A stretch of DNA of 64,000 bases from Alcanivorax sp. (GCF_002726155.1 NZ_PBSH01000005.1:85212-149211); one strand, 5' to 3'; shown: positions 16,937 to 25,363, counted from the stretch's first letter. Notes: generated by a model from the letters alone, not told the origin. Program-made: numbers and translations.

Positions 16937-17331
16937 GCGTATCCCCTATACAGGTTAGACGGTACGGTTGCTTCGTTTTGGCGGCTGAGGCTTGACGTCA
17001 AATCTGGGACTGCGAGAGTGACGCCTGCGCCTGCCGCCACGGTTTAAGCCCTTTGGCGGTTCAGTTGCATTAAGCTTTTTCAGCTTTTGATCGCGATCAC
17101 TCCCACAAAGGCGGGATTGGAATTACCATAACCCAGCTTTTCACAAACGATCAATAGTGCATTGCTCAATCTTTTGCCTCTCCTTGCGTTCGCTGTGTGC
17201 AACGCGGTCCGGTGCAGTGTTGACCTGGCCGACATTGGCCCGGTATTTCTCGTGATAAAAACGGCCTGAGGCAGATACAATCAGACCTTGGCCCCGCATA
17301 CCGACAAACAAACATCACAGAAGGAAATCCC
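16937..17331. other. Divergent intergenic region
   Basis: No gene is seen between the divergent PIN-PhoH and methyltransferase genes. The palindrome GATCGCGATC occurs at about 17089-17098. Near the right end, TTGACC (17220-17225) and TATTTC (17244-17249), 18 bases apart, form a plausible sigma-70 promoter for the methyltransferase gene, with a transcript start near 17256 and a leader of about 75 bases. The promoter for PIN-PhoH was not identified. Confidence 0.45.
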
Positions 17332-17793
17332 ATGTCGCTCGAACATCCCCAGGTCATGATGCCGCCGCCTGCTCTCTTTCTGGGCGGGCTGCTGATGGGA
17401 TACGGGCTGGACCGTGCACTGTCCCTTCCGGCGGTACACTTTCCGGGCCAACAATGGGTCACCGTGGTGCTCGCGCTTATCGGGATCGGGCTTGCCGCCA
17501 GTGCGGTGATTCAACTGCGCCGGGCCCACACCACCCTGATGCCCCACCGGGCAGCCAATGCCCTGCTCACCGGCGGCGTGTTTTCGCTCAGCCGTAATCC
17601 CATCTACCTGGGCTTTGCCTGTCTGCATCTGGCCATGGCAATGGCTCAACACAGCACCGGCATGCTGGTGATGTGGGTGCCTGTCATCTGGGTTATCCAG
17701 CAACATGTGATCGCGGCGGAAGAAACGTTTCATGCCCAACAGTTTGGTGAGCAGTGGCAGGCATACAGGAAGAAGGTGCGGCGCTGGCTGTAA
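17332..17793 (+). CDS. Isoprenylcysteine-carboxyl-methyltransferase-like membrane methyltransferase
   Basis: The 153-residue protein has four hydrophobic helices and the C-terminal signature of the ICMT/PEMT family: LLTGGVFSLSRNPIYLGFA, then EETFHAQQFGEQWQAYRKKVRRWL, where the RNPxY and EExxL/H-x-x-FG-x-x-Y elements form the SAM site at the membrane. The methyl acceptor in bacteria is usually unknown. GAAGGAAATCCC precedes the ATG. The final 101 bases overlap the convergent papain-like gene, so the two 3' ends are antisense to each other. Confidence 0.85.
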   Translation: MSLEHPQVMMPPPALFLGGLLMGYGLDRALSLPAVHFPGQQWVTVVLALIGIGLAASAVIQLRRAHTTLMPHRAANALLTGGVFSLSRNPIYLGFACLHLAMAMAQHSTGMLVMWVPVIWVIQQHVIAAEETFHAQQFGEQWQAYRKKVRRWL

Positions 17794-18433
17794 GCGCATC
17801 ATCGGCCTCACCGCGCATCGGGCGCCATGGCAATTCAGGTTTGAGCCATTCCACGGGGCCCAGCTTGCCATGCTGCAGACGCATATGACGCGAACCAAAA
17901 TGGCCGGGCACCAGGGTACTTGGACGGGTATCCAGGGGTAACCAGCCAAGGCGACGATAGAGCTCGGCCACCAGCTCAGAACAGAACCAGCCACGCTGGT
18001 CTGGCCGGCGGGTAAACCCGGTCAGCACATCCAACGCATTACAGAACACATAATTTTTATAGGGGCGATGCAGCAGTCGGCGCGCCATGCGAGCCACCAT
18101 GCGCTGCTGGCGCTCTGACAGCTTGGGTCCGTGCCGGCGACGTACCGCTACCGCCCCCGGGTAATCCCGGATTTTTCTGTGTAACGGAACCAGCGCCACG
18201 CCGGCAATCGGATGGCCGAGGGTCACATCCGGGGATTCACTGAGAGTAGTGGATTCCAGCACCAGCGGCTCCGGCTGGCCAGGCAGGTGAAGCACCATGC
18301 CTATATGACTCCAGGGGCTGCGGGTAAATACCCGAATCACATCGCTGGTAAACCCCCGACCGGAAAACAGCAGCAGATCACCGGTGCGCAATGTATCAAC
18401 AGAATCGTGAGGCTGAATGTCTGGCTTGGCCAC
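17693..18433 (-). CDS. YiiX/YebB-like papain-fold (NlpC/P60-related) hydrolase
   Basis: The circularly permuted papain fold is indicated by GDLLLFSGRG at the start, the catalytic histidine H43 in SPWSHIGMVL, and the nucleophile C151 in RGWFCSELVAELYRRLGW. PYKNYVFCNAL and VPGHF fit the YiiX/YaeF group, which may cut amide or ester bonds in peptidoglycan or lipids. No signal peptide is seen. The start is a GTG at 18433 with GGAAGGG about 7 bases upstream. The last 30 residues are low-complexity and lie over the end of the convergent methyltransferase gene, so the functional domain probably ends near residue 215. Confidence 0.8.
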   Translation of the reverse strand: MAKPDIQPHDSVDTLRTGDLLLFSGRGFTSDVIRVFTRSPWSHIGMVLHLPGQPEPLVLESTTLSESPDVTLGHPIAGVALVPLHRKIRDYPGAVAVRRRHGPKLSERQQRMVARMARRLLHRPYKNYVFCNALDVLTGFTRRPDQRGWFCSELVAELYRRLGWLPLDTRPSTLVPGHFGSRHMRLQHGKLGPVEWLKPELPWRPMRGEADDALTASAAPSSCMPATAHQTVGHETFLPPRSHVAG

Positions 18434-18728
18434 AGTCGCCCTTCCGTTGTGATGACATCCGAACGAAGCACTCCGCCCGTCATGCGATGAAACCCTTGCT
18501 CTTCACGCTAGAAACCCGTCATGACACTCTGCTGACAGCACCATCACACTTTGGTGAAAGAGAAGAGAGAGCCACAAGCTTGAAGCGACAAGAGGTAACA
18601 CGGGAAACCCCATCAGCCCCAACCCGTGCTGCCGCCGAAGGCAGTGGCTTATCGCCCGCCGCTCATATCGTCACATTTCTGTTATCCATTGCCGTTAAGG
18701 TAAGCGTCACCGTGGACGAAAGTGACCT

Positions 18729-19775
18729 ATGGAAGAAAAGCTCTACCTGCTGCAACGCCACCTGCCGGAACTGCTGGAACTGGATGCATTGATCCGCCAC
18801 GGGGAACGGCATTTACGCGTGACCACGGTGCATCAGGTGCCCATGGGTCAAATCTCCCTGCCGATTCATGTGATCGAGCTGGGCAGCCAATCGCCCAACG
18901 CACCGGTGATAGGTTTTTTCGGCGGCGTACATGGCGTCGAACGCATTGGCAGCCAAGTGTTGATGTCATGGTTACATAGCCTGATTCACCGCCTGCAATG
19001 GGATGATCAGCTTCACCGGCGCCTGGAAAAGGTACGTCTGGTTTTCATGCCCATGATCAATCCAGGCGGGATCTGGCGGCGTACACGTAGCAATCCCAAC
19101 GGGGTGGATCTGATGCGCAACGCCCCGATTGACGCCATGGGCAAGGTCCCTTTTCTGGTCGGCGGCCATCGCATCAGCCGACATTTGCCCTGGTATCGGG
19201 GAAAAAGGGGTGAGCCCATGGAGCCCGAGGCCCAGGCGGTGATCCGCACCGTGCGAGAAAAATTGTTTTCTTCACCGTTCTCCATGAGCCTGGATTGCCA
19301 CAGCGGCTTTGGCCGCCGGGACCGGGTCTGGTGTTGCTACGCGCGAAGTCATCGGCCCATTCCACATATTGCCGAGGTATACCGGCTCAAACAGGTCTTT
19401 GAGCAAACCTACCCGAATCACCATCCCTACCTGATCGAGCCGCAGTCGATTAACTACACCACCCACGGGGATCTCTGGGATTACCTGTACGACGACGCCC
19501 AGGAACAGCAGCCGGATCACACCTTTCTGCCCTTCACCCTGGAAATGGGGTCCTGGCTCTGGGTGCGCAAAAACCCACGCCAGATGCTGGATTTCTTCGG
19601 TTACTTCAATCCAATGATCAGCCACCGCCATCACCGGGTTTTGCGCCAGCACCTGCCCTTCTTTGAATTCCTCACCGCCATGGCCAGTAACGCCGGCAAC
19701 TGGCTACCCTCAGCCAGTGAGCGCAACCACCTGACCCAACAAGCCATCCAGCACTGGTTTCTGGACAATCACTGA
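18729..19775 (+). CDS. M14-family zinc carboxypeptidase-like protein
   Basis: The zinc site of M14 peptidases is intact: H68-x-x-E71 in GGVHGVERIG, a later histidine in SLDCHSGFG, and the catalytic glutamate in FTLEMGSW. NPNGVDLMRN supplies the conserved substrate-binding Asn-Arg. The length (348 aa) and lack of signal peptide suggest a cytoplasmic enzyme related to the AGBL/succinylglutamate desuccinylase side of the family. The substrate could be a peptide or an acylated amino acid. The upstream 295 bases, divergent from the YiiX-like gene, hold no other gene but include a degenerate 7-bp-period stretch near 18575-18600. No strong ribosome binding site is visible. Confidence 0.82.
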   Translation: MEEKLYLLQRHLPELLELDALIRHGERHLRVTTVHQVPMGQISLPIHVIELGSQSPNAPVIGFFGGVHGVERIGSQVLMSWLHSLIHRLQWDDQLHRRLEKVRLVFMPMINPGGIWRRTRSNPNGVDLMRNAPIDAMGKVPFLVGGHRISRHLPWYRGKRGEPMEPEAQAVIRTVREKLFSSPFSMSLDCHSGFGRRDRVWCCYARSHRPIPHIAEVYRLKQVFEQTYPNHHPYLIEPQSINYTTHGDLWDYLYDDAQEQQPDHTFLPFTLEMGSWLWVRKNPRQMLDFFGYFNPMISHRHHRVLRQHLPFFEFLTAMASNAGNWLPSASERNHLTQQAIQHWFLDNH

Positions 19776-19879
19776 ACTAAACGGGAATTGGCCCTGCAAT
19801 TGCATTGTTTGTGCACAAGGTTGGGTCACAACCCCCACTGCCTTACACTTGCCCAAACTCGACTTTCAGGAAACCCGGT

Positions 19880-20362
19880 ATGAAACCTCTGCTTGTTCCG
19901 GCTCTCGCCTTGCTATTCAGCGGCTGTCACCACTTCAGCGGCTACCAGCAACCCTATGGTGATGACACCGCCGAGATCACCTTTACCAGCAACGATACGG
20001 CCGCCCAGCCCGTGATCTGTGTCCCCGGCGAGGGCTTCCAGTCCACGGATTACTCGATTGCCCAACAGCCAATTGGCGGCGACAGCATGAATGAGCTGAT
20101 GGAAGCCATGAAGAAAAGCCCGGAAGTCACGACCGTCCTGCAGGCATCCCCGCAAGCCCGGATTGGCATTATCTACAACCAGAAAAGCACTAATAGCACC
20201 AAGCGGAATCGCTGCAAGGTAGCCCTTCAATTTGAAGCGCTTGCCGGCGAGCACTACCAGGCACAATTTAACTACACCCAGACGCAATGTGGCCTGTCAT
20301 TGACCGATAGCAACGGCCACTCCGCTGACGCCGTGCAAATCGACTGGAAATGCCCGCAATAA
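19880..20362 (+). CDS. Hypothetical lipoprotein, about 160 aa
   Basis: The ATG at 19880 with AGGAA 7 bases upstream gives a short lipoprotein signal (KPLLVPALALLFSGC) with lipobox LFSGC at Cys16. The longer frame from 19805 has no such signal. The mature part contains four cysteines, at VICVPG, NRCKVAL, TQCGLSL and WKCPQ, which may form two disulfides in the periplasm. No family is recognised. A GGTGCAC/GTGCACC hairpin lies 12-37 bases after the stop. Confidence 0.72.
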   Translation: MKPLLVPALALLFSGCHHFSGYQQPYGDDTAEITFTSNDTAAQPVICVPGEGFQSTDYSIAQQPIGGDSMNELMEAMKKSPEVTTVLQASPQARIGIIYNQKSTNSTKRNRCKVALQFEALAGEHYQAQFNYTQTQCGLSLTDSNGHSADAVQIDWKCPQ

Positions 20363-20373
20363 AAATCCTTTTT

Positions 20374-20406
20374 GGTGCACTGCACTATTGCGGTGCACCC
20401 CCTTTT
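20374..20406 (+). terminator. Hairpin downstream of the lipoprotein gene
   Basis: GGTGCAC (20374-20380) pairs with GTGCACC (20393-20399) across 12 bases and is followed by CCCTTTT. It can act as a weak terminator. It also lies about 110 bases before the sigma-54-like promoter, a common distance for an enhancer-binding activator, so it may be a protein site instead. Confidence 0.45.
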
Positions 20407-20483
20407 ACATTGCAGCTCTGTTACCCCCTTCGCCTTCCCTCCTGATAATCTCAACCCACTGTTAAATAAAGAAAAATAAAAAC

Positions 20484-20500
20484 TGGCACACTCTCTGCAT
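20484..20500 (+). promoter_or_regulatory. Sigma-54 (RpoN) -24/-12 promoter for the TorF-type porin gene
   Basis: TGGCACACTCTCTGCAT has the invariant GG at 20485-20486 and GC at 20497-20498 separated by exactly 10 bases, and matches the sigma-54 consensus TGGCAC-N5-TTGCA at all but one position. A transcript would start near 20510, leaving a 67-base leader to the ATG at 20577. No sigma-70 hexamer pair of similar quality is seen in this gap. Confidence 0.75.
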
Positions 20501-20576
20501 TATCTCTTTCGAGCCTGATAGGCGGTGCGCCACCTGCGCACACTTGAAAAAATTAGACTTGTTAAGAGGGTTGCAC

Positions 20577-21320
20577 ATGAAAAACGTATTTGGTCTGAAG
20601 AAAACGCTTATTGCTTCCACTATTGCGGCAGCAAGCGTGGTGGCTCCGTCTATGGCAGCTGCAGAAGTCAGCGGTAGCCTGGGTATCGCCAGCATGTACT
20701 TGTGGCGTGGTCAGGACGTGTCCGCAGGTACCGCCAACGTTTCCGGCAGCCTGGACTTCACCACCGAAATGGGCTTCTACGCAGGTTCCTGGGTTTCTTC
20801 TGCTGGCACCCCGGTTAGCTTCACCGGTGAAGCTAACGTTGTAGCTCCTGGTGTCACTCCGGTTGAGGGCTCTGGCACAACCTCCACTGAAACGGACTTC
20901 TACGCTGGTTTCGGTGGCGAAGCAGGCGGCCTGAGCTACGACATTTCCTACTGGACTTATGTGTATCCGGAAGATGATGTTGGTGCTGGCGAACTGGCTG
21001 AACTGATTGCCAGTGTTGGCATGGCCGGCTTCACCTTCACCGGTTACGTGAGCGCCAACAACCTGAGCAACTCGGATAAAGAGAACTTTGGTGACGACCT
21101 TTACCTGACCCTGGGCTACGAATACGACGCGTTTGGTCTGACCGTAGGTACCTGGGATCTGGATGCGGACGACGCCAACTATACCCACGTGGATCTTAGC
21201 TACTCTCCTATCGAAAACCTGACCTTTACCGTGTCCAAGGTTGTAGATAGCGACGAGTTTGCTGCGGTATCCGATGAGCAAGATCCGCTCTTCGTTGTCG
21301 GCTACAGCTTCCCGCTCTAA
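20577..21320 (+). CDS. TorF-family putative porin (Gcw_chp type)
   Basis: The ATG at 20577 (GAGGG 6-7 bases upstream) begins a signal peptide ending SMAAAEVSG. The mature part starts SGSLGIASMYLWRGQDVSAGTANVSGSLDF, the recognised opening of the TIGR02001/TorF family (YxWRGxxxS). Later features are TDFYAGFGGEAGGLSYDISYWTYVYP and a beta-barrel ending in FVVGYSFPL. The barrel lies in the outer membrane; the transported compound is unknown. Codon use is unusually rich in GCT/GTT/GGT, a sign of high expression. Transcription probably depends on sigma-54, and the gene ends at a strong terminator. Confidence 0.87.
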   Translation: MKNVFGLKKTLIASTIAAASVVAPSMAAAEVSGSLGIASMYLWRGQDVSAGTANVSGSLDFTTEMGFYAGSWVSSAGTPVSFTGEANVVAPGVTPVEGSGTTSTETDFYAGFGGEAGGLSYDISYWTYVYPEDDVGAGELAELIASVGMAGFTFTGYVSANNLSNSDKENFGDDLYLTLGYEYDAFGLTVGTWDLDADDANYTHVDLSYSPIENLTFTVSKVVDSDEFAAVSDEQDPLFVVGYSFPL

Positions 21321-21361
21321 GCCACAAGGTTACCTGGGCGACTCCGCTCGCCCACTGTTTA

Positions 21362-21420
21362 CGCCGCAGGGCTCTCCCTGGTCCTCGCAAGCACGCAAGC
21401 AACCCTGCGGCGCTTTTTTC
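21362..21420 (+). terminator. Intrinsic terminator of the TorF-type porin gene
   Basis: CGCCGCAGGG (21362-21371) pairs with CCCTGCGGCG (21403-21412), a 10-bp GC-rich stem with a loop of 31 bases, followed by CTTTTTT. The position 40 bases after the stop and the strong T-tract mark it as the porin terminator. Confidence 0.85.
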
Positions 21421-21424
21421 ATTG

Positions 21425-21459
21425 ACGCTACATGCCTCACGCTTCACGCAACACGCCCT
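21425..21459. repeat. Heptamer array, five units of ACGCNNC
   Basis: Five consecutive 7-bp units follow the terminator: ACGCTAC, ATGCCTC, then ACGC-TTC, -AAC and -CCT (21439-21459). Unlike other sites there is only one arm. It lies between the convergent porin and nuclease genes. Confidence 0.75.
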
Positions 21460-21468
21460 CACTTTTCT

Positions 21469-22407
21469 TTATCTCTTAATTGAAAAATAAACCACCAGTG
21501 CATCATGGTCTGAAATTGGGTCCACACCCTGGCTGCCATACAGGCTGTCGTAACGCCCCGCATTGCCACGACTCACCGCAACCTTGCTAACAGTGGTTTT
21601 CAATCCAGGTGACACCCAGATATGGTCCAGCGCTTGCGGGCGACAGCGGTGACGAAAACTGTAACGCTCCTTTTCAGGCAAGAACGACCAGAGATTCAGC
21701 AAGCCCGATTGCTCAAACCGTTCATAGCTGTCAGAGAAACGACCTGCGTTCCAGGTCGTATTGAAATCCCCCGCCACGATCAATGGCGAGGTCTGCATCG
21801 TTAGCCAGTTAGCCAACAAGGCCGCCTGAGTCTGTCTTTTTTCATGAACCCAGGCTTTCTTCAAATTCCGCGCGCTACGCCAATGCACCACCACGACCTT
21901 AGCAGCAAGCGGCGCTTCAAGCGTAACGACCAACGGAGGGCGTGAGTACAGCGCGTGGCCATGGAATTGCTGGTCTGAAAAAAGAATGCTCACCAACCCA
22001 ATATTGATCGGTGAGCGATACATCACCGCCACATCCATACCGGAAGGGTCATTGCCTTCGCGCAGCACTGAACGATACCGGTAACCACGCTGCGCCAACC
22101 GCTCCGCCAGCCGATCCAGCACGGCCCGGTTTTCCACTTCCTGAAGCGCCAGAACATGCGGCGCGTTCAGGTCTTCCACAATAAAGCCCGCGACGGCCTT
22201 TATCCGTGCCCTCAACAACACAGACGACACAGGGTCATCCAGCTCGCTGTTCTTGTGGTCATCGCGCAGGCGCCACAGGTTCAGGGTTGCCAGCGTCCAT
22301 GTCTGGTCAGACGCAGCAGGCACACCACGGGCAGGCGCAAGCTGCGCACAATCGGCCAGGGCCCACAGCGGGAAAATAGTGAGGGCAATCAGAATGAGTA
22401 AACGCAT
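21469..22407 (-). CDS. Secreted endonuclease/exonuclease/phosphatase (EEP) family protein
   Basis: From the ATG at 22407 the protein has a signal peptide (MRLLILIALTIFPLWALADC). The EEP fold follows with its metal and catalytic motifs: TLATLNLWRL, LALQEVENRAVLDRLA (Glu), VVVHWRSA, LIVAGDFNTTWNA (Asp/Asn) and PISDHDALVVYF (Asp-His). It should hydrolyse phosphodiesters, probably DNA or RNA outside the cytoplasm. The open frame extends to 22533 but that part overlaps the terminator of the next gene and has no family match, so I use 22407. Confidence 0.8.
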   Translation of the reverse strand: MRLLILIALTIFPLWALADCAQLAPARGVPAASDQTWTLATLNLWRLRDDHKNSELDDPVSSVLLRARIKAVAGFIVEDLNAPHVLALQEVENRAVLDRLAERLAQRGYRYRSVLREGNDPSGMDVAVMYRSPINIGLVSILFSDQQFHGHALYSRPPLVVTLEAPLAAKVVVVHWRSARNLKKAWVHEKRQTQAALLANWLTMQTSPLIVAGDFNTTWNAGRFSDSYERFEQSGLLNLWSFLPEKERYSFRHRCRPQALDHIWVSPGLKTTVSKVAVSRGNAGRYDSLYGSQGVDPISDHDALVVYFSIKR

Positions 22408-22496
22408 GCGGGCAGTGTATGCCTGCGGGCATCGCCACAACAGAGCAGCAGACGCAACGGCCTGTAAGCCAACGCGCCCAGGCAATCCGTAAAGAC

Positions 22497-22523
22497 CAAA
22501 AAAAACCCGCCGGAGAGGCGGGT
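22497..22523 (-). terminator. Intrinsic terminator after the PstS-like gene
   Basis: On the minus strand ACCCGCC pairs with GGCGGGT (22505-22511 with 22517-22523) over a 5-base loop and is followed by eight Ts (complement of 22497-22504). It ends the porin/PstS-like transcript 13 bases after the coding region. Confidence 0.9.
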
Positions 22524-22535
22524 CAAAAAACACAT

Positions 22536-22943
22536 TCAGGGGCGATACACCACTTTTAACTGTGGTGAGACCTTGGTCTCATCCACGTAACCGATAAAGT
22601 TTCGATTACTGCCGACCAGCATGACCATTTCCCGGTCGCTGGACACTTCCCGTGGCGGCATTCCTCGGCCGGTGAAAATCATTCTGGCCCAATAGCTTTT
22701 CATCTGCTCCGCGCTTTTTCCCATCACCCGCTGATAAAAGCCCGTGCGCTCAGCGCTTTTAGCCGGCAAATCCAACGGTTTCAAGGCAACGCCAGACGCC
22801 CGGCGAGTCAACCCATTAAATAACTGGCGCACTTCGTCCTGAGTCAGCATGGTCAATTCGCTACTGGCTGAAACCACCACAACCGGCTCGGCGTGCAGAG
22901 TGGCGGACAGGGTCAGGAGCAATGAAATTATCCATTTCTTCAT
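22536..22943 (-). CDS. PstS-like small periplasmic phosphate-binding-type protein
   Basis: The 135-residue protein has a signal peptide (KKWIISLLLTLSATLHAEP) and then a half-size PBP-like domain: VVVSASSELTMLTQDEVRQLFNGLTRR, FYQRVMGKSAEQMKSYWARMIFTGRGMPP and a C-terminal IGYVDET. These are features of PstS-like proteins annotated as phosphate ABC transporter substrate-binding. It is much shorter than a full PstS and no transporter genes lie next to it. The ATG at 22943 is preferred because GGGAGA then lies 7 bases upstream. It is downstream of a porin gene with 12 bases between, so they form one operon ending at a strong terminator. Confidence 0.78.
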   Translation of the reverse strand: MKKWIISLLLTLSATLHAEPVVVVSASSELTMLTQDEVRQLFNGLTRRASGVALKPLDLPAKSAERTGFYQRVMGKSAEQMKSYWARMIFTGRGMPPREVSSDREMVMLVGSNRNFIGYVDETKVSPQLKVVYRP

Positions 22944-22955
22944 TATCATTCTCCC

Positions 22956-24191
22956 TTAAAAGACCAAATCGGCGCTGAGACGCACAATGGTGGCATGATC
23001 ATCTTCCATCTCCGCCCCCGGGTCGGTGACAAAGAACCCTGTGGTGGAAACCTCATCATCAGAGAAGTCGTAGTAGTAACTGAACTCCCCTTTCAGGGCG
23101 ATGGAATCGGTGAGCGAGTAACGTAATCCTGCCGTCCAGCTTTTCTGCTGTTCGGCCAGGCCATTATTGATCGGGCCAGGTAAAGAGGAATCCAGATCAC
23201 GGGGGTCCACTTCCGCCCAGGTCACCAACGGCATCCACTTGCCCATATACTTACCCAGGCTCACATAGGCACTTTGGCTGCTGGGGTACCAGTTCCCAAA
23301 GTCCAGACGCGCCACCTCGCCAGACATGAACCAGCTACCGTCATCATATTGCAGGCCCAGGCCTGCGAAGTAGGTGTACACCTCGTCAAAGGACAATCCC
23401 AATGCGGTAGCAGGAATCAGTGCATCCAGATCATCCTGTCCCACGGACACATCCGCCGCAGAGTAGGCCGCACGCACGGTCCAGTCACGCCAGCGACTGG
23501 TCAGATTCATGCCGGCGAGATCGTCAGCCTGATATTGCGCATTGTTGGTACGCGGCCCACCATCCACGGTGCTGGAACCCCAGAAACCGCTAACCCGGTG
23601 GCTGACCGGGCCGGTATTGAAGCCCCAGGTCGCTTCCAGTGCTTCCATGGTTTTGATGGGCGCCAGCTGATACACCTCGGAAGGCAGTGACACCCAGGGA
23701 TAGGCATAACCCACATCCACATACTGCGAGTGCAGATAAAACGGCGCCACAATACGCCCCGCCTTGACGCTGACGCTCTCGGTAACGTCGTAGTCCAGGT
23801 AGGCCCACTGCACTTCCGCATTGAAATCATCGGCACCGGAGGCAAACAGCTGAACAACAGCCTCGGCCTTATCGGTGAGCTGGGCGTTGAACTGTACGCC
23901 GGCACGGGTAAGGGAATCATGACTCCACTTGTCACCGGAGCCATCAATGTAGCTGCCGTCGTCACCCAAGGTGGTGTCCGCCTCGGCACGGCTCATGCCG
24001 GCGGAGAGGAATCCGTTGATACGCAGCCGCTCAGGCTGTGTCAGGCTGCTTTCAACCTGTTGCTGTTCCAGCTTTTCAAGCCGCTGCTGGTAATCACGCA
24101 GCGTCTGTTCCACATCGCTTTCAGCAGCAGTCGCCCATAAAGGGCTGATGCCCAGCGACGCACCGAGCACGACAGATAATGCCTTTCCCAT
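22956..24191 (-). CDS. Outer membrane porin with N-terminal coiled coil
   Basis: A signal peptide (KALSVVLGASLGISPLWATA) precedes a coiled-coil segment (DVEQTLRDYQQRLEKLEQQQVE, residues about 25-47), then LRINGFLSAGMSRAEAD and a barrel of many short amphipathic strands ending TIVRLSADLVF with a terminal Phe. The coiled coil followed by a trimeric-type barrel resembles DcaP-like or OprO/P-like porins. Its partner gene is PstS-like, which makes an anionic substrate plausible but unproven. A GGGGGAG site sits directly before the ATG. The region 24192-24274 should hold the promoter. Confidence 0.82.
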   Translation of the reverse strand: MGKALSVVLGASLGISPLWATAAESDVEQTLRDYQQRLEKLEQQQVESSLTQPERLRINGFLSAGMSRAEADTTLGDDGSYIDGSGDKWSHDSLTRAGVQFNAQLTDKAEAVVQLFASGADDFNAEVQWAYLDYDVTESVSVKAGRIVAPFYLHSQYVDVGYAYPWVSLPSEVYQLAPIKTMEALEATWGFNTGPVSHRVSGFWGSSTVDGGPRTNNAQYQADDLAGMNLTSRWRDWTVRAAYSAADVSVGQDDLDALIPATALGLSFDEVYTYFAGLGLQYDDGSWFMSGEVARLDFGNWYPSSQSAYVSLGKYMGKWMPLVTWAEVDPRDLDSSLPGPINNGLAEQQKSWTAGLRYSLTDSIALKGEFSYYYDFSDDEVSTTGFFVTDPGAEMEDDHATIVRLSADLVF

Positions 24192-24274
24192 AGCTCCCCC
24201 ACAGAAAATTCGTCTTTTTCATTAAAGTTTAACTAAGACGAAAGGATGGCATTATCCGTGATTGTGATCGGGAA

Positions 24275-24730
24275 TCAAGCGCCAGAGGGCGCTTCACGCA
24301 AAACCGGCAACCCGGCACAAATCGCCTCCCCTTCAGCCTGCGTCAGGCAGACCGTGACCGACTCACCAGGCTGCGGAACCCGCTGCAGTTTCATCAGCAT
24401 CAAATGGTCGCCGCCCGGTGAAAAGGAAAACGATTCCCCCGGCGCCAACATGACGTGATGCAGATGGCCCATCTTGCGCGTCCCGTCCTCCAGGGTTTTC
24501 ATACTGTGCAACATGGCATGCCCCGCAATTTCACTATGAGCACCGGTAATTTTTACGCTGCTGTCACCCTCATTGGTCACCGTAAGGTAGCCTGCCATGG
24601 TCGGCGACACCGGCGGCACGGCCCGCAGCCAGCCATCACTGATTCGTACATCCGCGTTGGCAGCTCCCGCGCACAGCGCGGCAGCCAGTGCCACGCCCTG
24701 ACAAACGGGCTTACAAAAGTGATTCAACAT
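24275..24730 (-). CDS. Periplasmic copper chaperone PCu(A)C
   Basis: After a signal peptide (cleavage near GAANA) the domain begins VRISDGWLRAVPPVSPTMAGYLTVTNEG. The copper ligands of the family are present as HAMLHSM, MGHLHHV and GGDHLMLMKL, fitting the H-M-x10-M-x21-H-x-M pattern. These proteins carry Cu(I) to the CuA site of cytochrome c oxidase, often with a SCO protein. The start codon lies 20 bases inside the SCO gene, so the two are translated from one message. The tail (LREAPSGA) is short. Confidence 0.88.
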   Translation of the reverse strand: MLNHFCKPVCQGVALAAALCAGAANADVRISDGWLRAVPPVSPTMAGYLTVTNEGDSSVKITGAHSEIAGHAMLHSMKTLEDGTRKMGHLHHVMLAPGESFSFSPGGDHLMLMKLQRVPQPGESVTVCLTQAEGEAICAGLPVLREAPSGA

Positions 24731-25283
24731 CCGTTACCACCTCATCAATCTTGAAATCTGCCGGGTACAACTTGCGCACACGCGCCTGGTCATCCAGCAG
24801 GTAAATATAGTCGCTATGGGTAAACAGGTAGCCCTGCTCCCCGGCATCCTTATCCTTGATGAAAACCACACCGTACTGCTCGGCCACCTCACGGATCTGT
24901 TCCAGGCTGCCCGTCAAACCGATGATGTCTGCCTTGAACCAGGGCAGATATTCTTTCAGGTGGGCAGCCGTGTCCCGCTCAGGATCAAACGTAATGAACA
25001 CCGGTTGCACCTGATCGGCCACCCCCTCCTCTTCCAGGTGACGGTAAACCTGTGCCACCTGGGCCAGCACTGCCGGGCAGATATCCGGGCAATGGGTGTA
25101 GCCAAAGAACAGAATCGACACCTGCCCCTTCAGCTTATCCGCTTGAAAAGGCGCACCATTTTGATCGGTCAGGGTGAAATCCCCCCCCAGCCGGGAGTTC
25201 ACCGGCAGGTCACTTTCCTGCTTGCCACAGCTGGCCAGCACCAACGCTGCCAGTAATGGCAACACATACAGCAGTTTTCGCAT
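24711..25283 (-). CDS. SCO1/SenC-family copper assembly lipoprotein
   Basis: The ATG at 25283 with GGAG 6-7 bases upstream gives a lipoprotein signal with lipobox LASC (Cys19). The thioredoxin-like SCO domain has GYTHCPDICP (C65-x3-C69) and a distal THSDYIYLLDDQ histidine, which together bind copper. LGGDFTLTDQNGAPF is a typical start. It assists CuA assembly in cytochrome oxidase or maintains periplasmic thiols. It overlaps the PCuAC gene by 20 bases and is divergent from miaB across 80 bases. Confidence 0.9.
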   Translation of the reverse strand: MRKLLYVLPLLAALVLASCGKQESDLPVNSRLGGDFTLTDQNGAPFQADKLKGQVSILFFGYTHCPDICPAVLAQVAQVYRHLEEEGVADQVQPVFITFDPERDTAAHLKEYLPWFKADIIGLTGSLEQIREVAEQYGVVFIKDKDAGEQGYLFTHSDYIYLLDDQARVRKLYPADFKIDEVVTDVESLL

Positions 25284-25294
25284 GAATTCTCCGG

Positions 25295-25324
25295 TTCGCA
25301 GTTTGCGGCAGTCAGCGCTATAAT
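25295..25324 (+). promoter_or_regulatory. Candidate sigma-70 promoter for miaB
   Basis: TATAAT at 25319-25324 is a perfect -10 hexamer, with TTCGCA (4/6) 18 bases upstream at 25295-25300. The transcript would start near 25331, about 33 bases before the miaB start codon. Confidence 0.6.
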
Positions 25325-25363
25325 CCGCGCCCATTTTCCCTCTATTTGACGGTTAGGCAACCC

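Noticed and set aside
22536..22943. Full phosphate transport (pst) system
   Set aside because: Only a half-size PstS-like protein and a porin are present; no pstC, pstA, pstB or phoU gene lies nearby.
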